From positions 3,541,501-3,605,500 of the forward strand of contig NZ_CP150667.1 in NCBI RefSeq assembly GCF_038024065.1: DNA of 64,000 nt. The letters run 5' to 3'. Under the pieces are notes generated by a model. It saw only the letters and a list, made by a program, of their open reading frames with translations. It was not told the origin of the DNA and did not search any database. The position numbers and the translations under genes were made by a program. This document shows, in pieces, positions 53,321-61,747 of this stretch. This stretch comes from Polaribacter sejongensis. GTDB lineage: Bacteria; Bacteroidota; Bacteroidia; Flavobacteriales; Flavobacteriaceae. Every line of letters begins with the position of its first letter. Within the stretch, counting starts at the first letter, position 1.

Positions 53321-55369
53321 ATGATTATTAAATTGAAATGGAAAAAGGTTAAGCTGCTATTTATAATAGTTCTCTTTTCAATTAACACCCAGTTGTCTGC
53401 TCAAAAAAAGGTGTACTTGGTGCAAGGTGTAAAAGCCAATAAAGTTGAAAAAAGTACTGTGCTTGATTTTAAAAAAGATTTATTAAAAGTAATTAATAAA
53501 GAAGTTTTAATAATTACAGATACGGTTAAAACGCCAAAAGACGGAGTTGTTTTTTTGTTAGGTACCATAGAATCTAATAAAAAAATAGCGAAACTTTCTA
53601 AAACGAAAGAGATTAATTTATCGTCAAAATTCCCTGGATCTCGTGGAGGATTATGGGCCAAATTAAATTCTAAAAAACAAAGTAAAGTAATTGTAATTGC
53701 TGGTTCTGATGTAGAAGGATTACAGTATTCTATTTATGATTATTCTCATCAGATTTTAGGTGTTGATCCTTTTGAATATTGGACAGGAAAGATTCCTGAA
53801 AAGAATAAAAAATTAGACTTATTTAACTTCAAAAATAAAATAATCAGTCCCCCTTTAGTACCAATAATGTGTTATTTTGAAAATGATGTAGACGAGTTAG
53901 CAAACTATAGAGGCAAGTTGTTAGAATACGACTGGGAATCTTATACAGAGATGATTAACTCTTTAGTGCGAATTCGTTATAACAGCATTCAGTTTTTTGA
54001 TATGTTAGGTCGACCTGAATTTTTTGTACGTCCGGAGTATAAAAAAATAAGTCCAAATTATCAGATTGATGTAGCGTATCTCGACAAAATGATAGACTAT
54101 GCACATCTTAAAGGAATGAAGGTGCAAATAGATTTGTCTTTAGGATATCAAATGAAATCATTGTCTATAGATGAATCTTATTGTTGGTCTACTTATAAAG
54201 ATAAGTGGATAGAAGCATGGAAATATTATTTTGAAAAAACGCCAGTAGGAAAAGCGGATATTTTTTCATTACGACCTAGGCACCAAGTTTGGGATTGGGA
54301 ATATAATAGTAATTGTGGAGAAGATAAAACAACAGTTTTTAACGAAGTATATAAAGAATTAGACAAGCTAATAGACCATTATAAACCAGAAGCTACAAAG
54401 ATTGCCTTTTGTTATCATGATGGAATGGAAATGTTTAATGGCGATTTTAATCCCCCAAAAGATTGGATTGTTGTTTGGTGTGATGATGGTTTTGGAGATT
54501 TCGATTATCTACCAAAGAGTACAAAAGGATACGATTTTGGAACTTATATGCATGCAGGTTTCTGGAAAAATCATACCGTTCATAATCCTTATCCTAAGAA
54601 AGTGGATACAGTGATGAAGAAAATGTTTAAGGATTATGGAGCCGATAAGTATTGCCAAGTAAACGGACAAAATTTTAGACCTTTTTTATTAAACTTAGAA
54701 GCTTATAGTGAGGTAAGTAATAATCCAAAAGAGTTTGATGGAGAGATGTTTTATAAGTCATGGACCGAGAGATATTTTAGTAAAGATGCTGCTAAACATG
54801 CTGTAGCATCAATGAAAGTATTGCATAAAACACAAGTAGGTCGTAATGGTTACGTACAGCATTTATGGGGAATAAAAAAAACGACTTCTTATCTTTCTAA
54901 TTCTCCTTTAGAGCGTCCCGGTAAAACTCCTATACCTTATAATTATGATAGAGTTTATGAAGATATAGATAATTTAAAACGAGAATTAAATATGTTTCAA
55001 GAAGCTGTTAAAGCAGCAAAACTTGGCGCAAAGGTTAATAAAAAAAACAAAGATTTTTATAATTCTTATATTCTTTTACCTGTAACATTATACTCAGATT
55101 TAATAACGTTTGAACGTACATTGCACCAGATAGCTTTATTAAAGAAAGAGTTTGAAGAAACGTGTAAAAAAGAATCAATAGTAAAAGCATTATTACTTTT
55201 AGATAAGGCAGAAACTCAATTAGAGTTGGTGTACAAGAATAGTTTAGAAGGTGATAAAAATGAGAAGTGGGCCAACTGGTATAACCCAGAAATTAGAAGA
55301 CCAAATAACGGTTTTCCTAAGATGGAAGATATTTCAAAAATAAGAAAAGTACTAAAAGAGATAGAATAA
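53321..55369 (+). CDS. GH115-like protein (putative alpha-glucuronidase)
   Basis: The ATG at 53321 is preferred over an in-frame TTG at 53309; the product is then 682 residues with a signal peptide (LLFIIVLFSINTQLSAQ). The N-terminal part resembles the GH115/GH67-type beta domain: VIVIAGSDVEGLQYSIYDYS followed by LGVDPFEYWTGK is close to the family's IAGSDxRGTIYGIYD. A barrel-like middle region includes RIRYNSIQFFDMLGRPEF, KIAFCYHDGMEMF and WIVVWCDDGFGDF. The C-terminal 150 residues are helical. Typical GH115 enzymes are longer (about 850-1000) and remove alpha-linked glucuronic acid. The assignment is tentative; a new family related to GH115 is possible. This is the first gene of a five-gene operon. 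Confidence 0.55.
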   Translation: MIIKLKWKKVKLLFIIVLFSINTQLSAQKKVYLVQGVKANKVEKSTVLDFKKDLLKVINKEVLIITDTVKTPKDGVVFLLGTIESNKKIAKLSKTKEINLSSKFPGSRGGLWAKLNSKKQSKVIVIAGSDVEGLQYSIYDYSHQILGVDPFEYWTGKIPEKNKKLDLFNFKNKIISPPLVPIMCYFENDVDELANYRGKLLEYDWESYTEMINSLVRIRYNSIQFFDMLGRPEFFVRPEYKKISPNYQIDVAYLDKMIDYAHLKGMKVQIDLSLGYQMKSLSIDESYCWSTYKDKWIEAWKYYFEKTPVGKADIFSLRPRHQVWDWEYNSNCGEDKTTVFNEVYKELDKLIDHYKPEATKIAFCYHDGMEMFNGDFNPPKDWIVVWCDDGFGDFDYLPKSTKGYDFGTYMHAGFWKNHTVHNPYPKKVDTVMKKMFKDYGADKYCQVNGQNFRPFLLNLEAYSEVSNNPKEFDGEMFYKSWTERYFSKDAAKHAVASMKVLHKTQVGRNGYVQHLWGIKKTTSYLSNSPLERPGKTPIPYNYDRVYEDIDNLKRELNMFQEAVKAAKLGAKVNKKNKDFYNSYILLPVTLYSDLITFERTLHQIALLKKEFEETCKKESIVKALLLLDKAETQLELVYKNSLEGDKNEKWANWYNPEIRRPNNGFPKMEDISKIRKVLKEIE

Positions 55370-55420
55370 TATTAATAGATTATAACCAGTTTTTAGGCTA
55401 GTTATATTAAACAGAAAAGA

Positions 55421-57754
55421 ATGAATAAGACGAAAATAAAATACTTAAAAAAAATTAAAGGCATATTTTTGGGTTTAGGAATTTTTGGATTATTACTGCT
55501 AAATAGTTGTGGCTCATCAGAAATAAAAGAAACTACAGCGGTTGTAGAGCTTGTTGATCTGGTTTATCCTTTGTTAGATACAGAGAATTCTCGATGGTTT
55601 TTCTTCTCATCTGCAAGTCGTCCTTTTGGTATGGTTAATTTAAGTCCGGATACTCAAGTAGGCGGAGCATGGGGAAGCGGTTATCGTTATAAAACGGATA
55701 CTATAAAAGGGTTTAGTCATATTCATGCTTGGCAACTTTCTGGATTATCTGTAATGCCTGTTGCTATTAATAATGATAATAGAAAAACAATTTATACAGA
55801 TTTCTACTCTAAATTTAATCACGAAACGGAAGAAGTATCTCCAGGATATCATCAAGTTTTTTTAGATAGATCTCAAACTAAAGTAGAATTAACAAGTACA
55901 AAACGAGTTGGTTTTCATCGTTATAATTTTTTAGAAGAAAAACAGAAAGCTATTTTATTTAGCTTGAATGGAAAGTTAGGTCCTTGTATTATTACCGATG
56001 GAAAACTGATTAAAACAGGAGATTATGAGTTGTCTGGAGAATTGGTAAATGCACCAACAATTAGAAGACCAAAACCAACTAAAGTGTTTTTTAGTGTTCA
56101 ATTAAATACTAAAGTTAAAGCTGTAACTAAAGATACTGAAACTGGAAATTATCTTATAGATCTTTCTGATGACAAAGCAGAAGTACTTATGAAAGTTGCT
56201 ATTTCGTACACGTCTGTTAAAAACGCATCAGAAAACATGAAAGCAGAGTTAGACCATTGGGATTTTGATACTGTAATAAAAGAATCAAGAACCGAATGGA
56301 ATGAGATGTTAGGTAGAATTAAAGTAGAAGGAAATTCTGAAACAGCACAAAGAAGATTCTATACAGATTTATGGCATGGTTTACAAGGTAGAAGAACTAT
56401 TAACGATGCTAATGGTGCGTACCCAGATAATACTGGAGATGCTTTTAGAATTGGTCAATTACCTGTAGATGCTAACGGAAAACCTTTGTTTAACCATTAT
56501 AATACGGATGCTTTTTGGGGTGCACAATGGACTATAAACACCCTTTGGGGTCTAGTATATCCAGAGATAATGGATGAGTTTGTGAATTCTTTAATGCAAT
56601 ATTATAAAGATGGAGGTATTGTTCCTCGTGGACCTTCTGGTGGTAATTATACGTATGTAATGACCGGATCTTCCGCTACGCCATTTATGGTTAGTGCCAT
56701 ACAGAAAGGTATTGTTACTGATAATTTAGAAGGTATTTACCAAGCATTAAAAAAGACACACATGCCTGGTGGAATAATGGAAAAAGCAGGTTATGAACAC
56801 AAAACATCATTAGGAGGTGGTTTAAAATATTACTTAGAAATAGGATATGTTCCTTACCCAATTCCAGAAGGTAAATTTGGTCATCATCAAGATGGAGCTA
56901 GTTTAACAATGGAGTATGCGTATCAAGATTTTACGTTGGCGCAATTGGCTAAGAAACTTGGTCATAAAGAAGATTATGAATACTTTTTAAAAAGATCTAC
57001 TAATTATAAAAACACTTTTGATACTGCATCTGGTTGGATGCGTCCACGTGAGGTTAACGGAAAATGGCATGGAGATTTAGATCCTTATATGTATGAAACT
57101 GGGTTTAATGAATCTAATGGAGCGCAATCAACTTGGTTTGTACCTCATGATCTTGCTGGTTTAGCAGATTTAATGGGTGGAAAAGAAAAAGCAATAGCAC
57201 AATTAAATACTCAGTTCAAAACTGCAGAAAAAATTGGTTTTACTTCTGGTAGCTCTCATGATAGAGAATTACATCCAGAATATAGAAGAATTCCTATCAA
57301 TTACGGAAATCAACCTTCTATGCAAACAGCACAAATATTTAATCAATTAGGTCGTCCAGATTTAGCTCAATTTTGGACACGCAAAGTAGTAAAAAGTGTG
57401 TTTTCTGGGTTGGGTCCAAATACTGGGTTTAATGGTGATGAAGATCAAGGTTTAATGGGGAGTTTATCTGTATTATTAAAGGTTGGTTTATTTCAAATGA
57501 ATGGAGGAACTGAGAAAAATCCAGAGTACCAAATTGGAAGCCCAATTTTTGATAAAGTAACAGTCCAATTAAATCCTGATTATTATAAAGGGAAAGAATT
57601 TGTTATTGAAACAAAAAATAATTCAGAAGAAAATTTTTATATTAAAGACGTAAAACTAAATAATCAATCGATAGATAATTTAAATATTAGTCATGAAGAT
57701 ATTATAAATGGAGGTTCTTTGGTTTTAGAAATGACAAATACATTAAGCGAATAG
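55421..57754 (+). CDS. Divergent GH92-family glycosidase, lipoprotein
   Basis: This 777-residue protein has a lipobox LLNSC (Cys30). The GH92 N-terminal domain shows VYPLLDTENSRWFFFSSASRPFGMVNLSPDT and GYRYKTDTIKGFSHIH. The C-terminal (alpha/alpha)6 domain carries FWGAQWTINTLWGLVYP, the TMEYAYQDF segment with Glu498, INYGNQPSMQTAQIFNQLG and GFNGDEDQG. GH92 enzymes are calcium-dependent exo-alpha-mannosidases. Here the usual NDDCGQMSAWYV-like motif is replaced by GDEDQGLMGSLSVLL, so specificity may differ from alpha-mannosides. It lies 51 bp after the GH115-like gene and 28 bp before the GH29 gene. Confidence 0.8.
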   Translation: MNKTKIKYLKKIKGIFLGLGIFGLLLLNSCGSSEIKETTAVVELVDLVYPLLDTENSRWFFFSSASRPFGMVNLSPDTQVGGAWGSGYRYKTDTIKGFSHIHAWQLSGLSVMPVAINNDNRKTIYTDFYSKFNHETEEVSPGYHQVFLDRSQTKVELTSTKRVGFHRYNFLEEKQKAILFSLNGKLGPCIITDGKLIKTGDYELSGELVNAPTIRRPKPTKVFFSVQLNTKVKAVTKDTETGNYLIDLSDDKAEVLMKVAISYTSVKNASENMKAELDHWDFDTVIKESRTEWNEMLGRIKVEGNSETAQRRFYTDLWHGLQGRRTINDANGAYPDNTGDAFRIGQLPVDANGKPLFNHYNTDAFWGAQWTINTLWGLVYPEIMDEFVNSLMQYYKDGGIVPRGPSGGNYTYVMTGSSATPFMVSAIQKGIVTDNLEGIYQALKKTHMPGGIMEKAGYEHKTSLGGGLKYYLEIGYVPYPIPEGKFGHHQDGASLTMEYAYQDFTLAQLAKKLGHKEDYEYFLKRSTNYKNTFDTASGWMRPREVNGKWHGDLDPYMYETGFNESNGAQSTWFVPHDLAGLADLMGGKEKAIAQLNTQFKTAEKIGFTSGSSHDRELHPEYRRIPINYGNQPSMQTAQIFNQLGRPDLAQFWTRKVVKSVFSGLGPNTGFNGDEDQGLMGSLSVLLKVGLFQMNGGTEKNPEYQIGSPIFDKVTVQLNPDYYKGKEFVIETKNNSEENFYIKDVKLNNQSIDNLNISHEDIINGGSLVLEMTNTLSE

Positions 57755-57782
57755 ATATCATTAATTATATAAAGTACTTAAA

Positions 57783-59084
57783 ATGAAGAAAAAAATAAAT
57801 TTAATACTTGTACTGTTCATAACTTGTTTTTCTGTTTTTGGACAGCTTAAGAATAAACCCCAACTAGATGAAGATTTTATGGATATGGGTTTTGGAATTT
57901 TTGTGCATTGGAGTATGGATTCTCAATTAGGAAGTGTGATAAGTCACTCTTTAGTTGGAGCCTCAGACAATTATGTAAATAAATATTTTAATGAACTTCC
58001 AAAAACATTTTATCCAGATAAATTTGATGCGGAAGAATGGGCTCGTTTATTTAAAATATCCGGAGCAGAATATGTAGTTTTTACTGCAAAGCATCATAAT
58101 GGTTTTTGTATGTGGGATACCAAAACAACCGATTTTAATATTATGAATACTCCTTACGGAAAAGATATTGTTGCAGAACTTGTTACAGCTTTACGTAAAT
58201 ACGATTTAAAAGTAGGTATTTATTTTTCTCCAGAAGATTTTAGTTTTATCCATAAACAAGGACACTTAATTTCTCGAAAAGGACCAATGACACAAATTGG
58301 AGCCAATAAAGAGCTTTTTGAATATGATAAAGCTCAGGTTAGAGAGTTAATTAATAATTATGGACCAATAGATGTTATGTTTTTTGATGCATTTCAATCT
58401 AAACCTATGGCGCAGTATGTTCATAAAATAGCTCCGGAAATTGTTGTTACTAGAGGTGAAATGAAAACACCAGAACAATCTATTCCTGGTGGAGCAATGC
58501 CAGGGCCTTGGGAAACCTGTATGACTATGGGAACACAATGGCAGTATAAACCTACCAATGATGTTTATAAAGATGGTTCTGAATTAATAGAGAAATTGAT
58601 AGAAATTCGTGCAAAAGGCGGAAATTTCTTGATGAATATTGGTCCTAAACCAAATGGTGAAATCCCAAAAGAGCAAGAAGAGCGTTTACGTGAAATTGCA
58701 TTGTGGATGTATGTTAACGAAGAAGGTGTTAAAAATGTGAGAACAGTTCCAACAATAATTAAAGATGGAGATATGTGGTTCACAAAAGGTAAAGATGATA
58801 AAACAGCTTATGTTTTTATTACGGGACAAAAAAATTGGTTTAAAGGTGGTAGAAGAAATTTTCTTCTGAAAAATATGAGAGCTACATCAAAAACTACGGC
58901 TTCTGTATTAGGTCAGAATGATTTAGTGGTAGAATACTGGCCAGAAAACTTACCAACTACAAGGTATATTCAACATAAAGAATTATTAGAGATTTCTGTA
59001 AGTAGAGCCCAACGCCTCTATAATAATAAAATTTGGCACAATCCAATTGTTGTTAAATTAACAGATGTTGAATTTATTAAATAA
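57783..59084 (+). CDS. GH29 alpha-L-fucosidase family enzyme
   Basis: This 433-residue periplasmic enzyme has a signal peptide at about 1-20 (NLILVLFITCFSVFGQ). The TIM barrel shows GFGIFVHWSMDSQLGS, YVVFTAKHHNGFCMWDTKTTDFNI, KVGIYFSPEDF and IDVMFFDAFQSK, with the likely nucleophile Asp202. ETCMTMGTQWQY and GGNFLMNIGPKPNGEIP follow, and a small beta domain closes the protein. GH29 releases alpha-linked L-fucose, though some members act on alpha-L-galactose-like sugars. The short length lacks extra C-terminal CBM domains. It is part of the GH115-like/GH92/GH29/GH3/GH78 operon. Confidence 0.88.
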   Translation: MKKKINLILVLFITCFSVFGQLKNKPQLDEDFMDMGFGIFVHWSMDSQLGSVISHSLVGASDNYVNKYFNELPKTFYPDKFDAEEWARLFKISGAEYVVFTAKHHNGFCMWDTKTTDFNIMNTPYGKDIVAELVTALRKYDLKVGIYFSPEDFSFIHKQGHLISRKGPMTQIGANKELFEYDKAQVRELINNYGPIDVMFFDAFQSKPMAQYVHKIAPEIVVTRGEMKTPEQSIPGGAMPGPWETCMTMGTQWQYKPTNDVYKDGSELIEKLIEIRAKGGNFLMNIGPKPNGEIPKEQEERLREIALWMYVNEEGVKNVRTVPTIIKDGDMWFTKGKDDKTAYVFITGQKNWFKGGRRNFLLKNMRATSKTTASVLGQNDLVVEYWPENLPTTRYIQHKELLEISVSRAQRLYNNKIWHNPIVVKLTDVEFIK

Positions 59085-59150
59085 ACTTTATTCTATTAAA
59101 AGAATAAATAGATACGATTATAGTAGGTTACTATCTTTAAACTAGATTTT

Positions 59151-61706
59151 ATGAGAAAAATATTAAATATTTTGGTAATTATGTTGTTGCCGTTTTATGT
59201 GTTTAGTCAAGCTAAATATCCTTTTAATAACCCAGATTTACCAATAGATACTAGAGTAGAAGACTTATTAGGTAGGTTAACAATTACAGAAAAGGTATCT
59301 TTACTTGTTAGTACTGCAGAAGAAATAAAACGTTTAGAGGTAGATAAATATTACCATGGTAATGAAGGATTACATGGGGTTGTTAAAGGAGGTCGTTTTA
59401 CGGTGTTTCCTCAAGCTGTTGCACTTGCTTCAACCTGGAATCCTAATCTTATTCATAATGTAGCAACTGCTATTTCTGATGAAGCGAGAGCAAAATGGAA
59501 TTTCTATAATCAAGGAAAAGATCAACTAAACCCATATAGTGATTTATTAACCATGTGGTCGCCTACAATTAATATGGCAAGAGATCCACGTTGGGGACGT
59601 ACTCCAGAAACTTATGGAGAAGATCCATTTTTAACAAGTAAAATAGGGCTTTCATTTGTTACAGGTTTACAAGGTGATGACGATAAATATTTAAAAGTAG
59701 TTTCTACACCCAAGCATTTTGTAGCCAATAATCAAGAAGAAAATAGATTTGCTTATAATGCAGAAATATCAGAAAGAGCCTTAAGAGAATATTATTTACC
59801 CGCTTTTAAAACGGCTATTGTAGAAGGAAAAGCACAATCTATAATGAGTGCTTACAATGCAATAAACGGAATTCCAGCTACAGCAAATTCTTGGTTGTTA
59901 AATGATGTTTTAAGAAAAGAATGGGGCTTTAAAGGATATGTTGTTAGTGATTGCGGAGCGCCTACTTATTTAAAAAAATCACATCATTTTGTTAGTAATG
60001 ATACTTTAGCGGCTAAAGCAGCTATTGAGGCTGGTTTAGATTTAGAGTGTGGCGATAATATTTATAAAAAATATCTAATTCTTGCATTAGAACAAGGATT
60101 AATTACGGAAGAATTAATTAATCAATCTGTTAGAAGAGTCTTAGAATCTCGATTTAAATTGGGTATTTTTGATCCGGCAGAAGGAAACCCTTACACAAAA
60201 ATATCACCAGATGTAATTGGTTCACAAAAACATCAAGATCTTGCGTTAGAGACTTCTCGTCAATCTATAGTATTACTTAAAAACCAAAAGAATATATTAC
60301 CTTTAAATGCGAATAAAATCAAAAAAATAGCTGTTGTTGGTTTCAATGCAAACCAAGTAGTTTTTGGAGACTATAGTGGATTGCCTGTTATTTCTCCAAT
60401 ATCACCAGTTAAAGGTATTCAAAATAAAGTAGGAAAAGATATTGAAGTTCAATTTGTAAAATGGAAAACTGCAGCTAGAAACTTAAACCTTTTAGAATCA
60501 GAATATTTACGTAATGATAAGAATGATGATAAAGGGTTGTTTGCAGAATATTATGACGATAAATTTTTAGAAGGAACTCCAAGAACAAGAACCGATAAAG
60601 TAGTTAATTTCGACCCTGTTAATCAACCACCAGATTCATATAGTAATTACCGTCACAAATCTATGAGATGGACAGGTTATATTACGCCTAATATTACTGG
60701 ATCTTATAAAATAGGAGTTAATTCTGATGATGGAGTTCGTTTATGGTTAAATGATAAATTAGTTGTTGATGAATGGCACAATAGAGGTAAAACGACCGAC
60801 CAAGTAGATATTAAAATGGAAGCTGGTAAAAAATACAGCATTAAGTTAGAATATTTTGATAATGGAGGAGATGCTATTTGCCAATTATTATGGAAAGTTC
60901 CAGGTGGTTCTGGTGATATATATGAAGAGGATTGGAAAGCTGCCAGAACTAGCGATTATGTTATTGCTGTAATGGGAATTAATAAAACTATAGAAAAAGA
61001 AGGAAAAGATAGAACTGAGTTAGGGTTACCTGAAGATCAAGTAAACTACTTAAAGAAAATGTACAGCATAAACAAAAATGTAGTTGTTGTACTTGTAGCA
61101 GGAAGCTCATTATCTGTTAATTGGATGGATAAAAATGTGCCTGCAATTGTAGAAGCTTGGTATCCTGGAGAAAGTGGTGGTACAGCTATTGCTGATGTGT
61201 TATTTGGAGATTATAATCCTGGAGGACGTTTGCCTTTTACCTTCTATAAATCTGAGAAAGATTTACCATCAATGGATGATTACGAAGTAACAAATGGTAG
61301 AACTTATATGTATTTTGAAGGTGAAGCCCTTTATCCTTTTGGATATGGTTTAAGTTATACTTCTTTTGAATACAATAATATGTCAATTGATAAAAAAGAC
61401 GATACTATTACTGTTTCTATGACTGTAAAAAATACAGGTAAATATAAAGGAGATGAGGTTGTTCAGTTGTATGTAAACGATGTGAAATCATCTGTAAAAA
61501 GACCTATTAAACAGTTAATTGGTTTTGATAGAGTTTCGCTTAAAGTTGGTGAAGCAAAAACAATATCATTCGAAGTTTCAAAAGACAAATTAATGTTTTG
61601 GGACGAAGAAAGTGATCAGTGGGTTTTTGAAGCAGGTAAATTTGAATTTATGCTAGGAGCATCTTCAAGTGACATCCGTTTAAATAAAACGTTTAAGATA
61701 AAATAG
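59151..61706 (+). CDS. GH3 enzyme with inserted PA14 domain
   Basis: This 851-residue protein has a signal peptide at about 1-20 (ILVIMLLPFYVFSQ). The barrel contains HGNEGLHGVVKGG, PTINMARDPRWGRTPETYGEDP, VSTPKHFVANN and the nucleophile Asp267 in VVSDCGAP. A PA14 domain at about residues 460-590 is inserted in the alpha/beta domain (GLFAEYYDDKFLEG ... GSYKIGVNSDDGVRLWLND), followed by VIAVMGINKTIEKEGKDR and a fibronectin III-like end. PA14-bearing GH3 enzymes are usually beta-glucosidases or beta-xylosidases, where PA14 shapes the substrate pocket. It is clearly a different GH3 subgroup from the two upstream copies. Confidence 0.92.
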   Translation: MRKILNILVIMLLPFYVFSQAKYPFNNPDLPIDTRVEDLLGRLTITEKVSLLVSTAEEIKRLEVDKYYHGNEGLHGVVKGGRFTVFPQAVALASTWNPNLIHNVATAISDEARAKWNFYNQGKDQLNPYSDLLTMWSPTINMARDPRWGRTPETYGEDPFLTSKIGLSFVTGLQGDDDKYLKVVSTPKHFVANNQEENRFAYNAEISERALREYYLPAFKTAIVEGKAQSIMSAYNAINGIPATANSWLLNDVLRKEWGFKGYVVSDCGAPTYLKKSHHFVSNDTLAAKAAIEAGLDLECGDNIYKKYLILALEQGLITEELINQSVRRVLESRFKLGIFDPAEGNPYTKISPDVIGSQKHQDLALETSRQSIVLLKNQKNILPLNANKIKKIAVVGFNANQVVFGDYSGLPVISPISPVKGIQNKVGKDIEVQFVKWKTAARNLNLLESEYLRNDKNDDKGLFAEYYDDKFLEGTPRTRTDKVVNFDPVNQPPDSYSNYRHKSMRWTGYITPNITGSYKIGVNSDDGVRLWLNDKLVVDEWHNRGKTTDQVDIKMEAGKKYSIKLEYFDNGGDAICQLLWKVPGGSGDIYEEDWKAARTSDYVIAVMGINKTIEKEGKDRTELGLPEDQVNYLKKMYSINKNVVVVLVAGSSLSVNWMDKNVPAIVEAWYPGESGGTAIADVLFGDYNPGGRLPFTFYKSEKDLPSMDDYEVTNGRTYMYFEGEALYPFGYGLSYTSFEYNNMSIDKKDDTITVSMTVKNTGKYKGDEVVQLYVNDVKSSVKRPIKQLIGFDRVSLKVGEAKTISFEVSKDKLMFWDEESDQWVFEAGKFEFMLGASSSDIRLNKTFKIK

Positions 61707-61747
61707 GTTCTACCCTTTATGAGTCTAATTGTATAAAAAATAAATTA

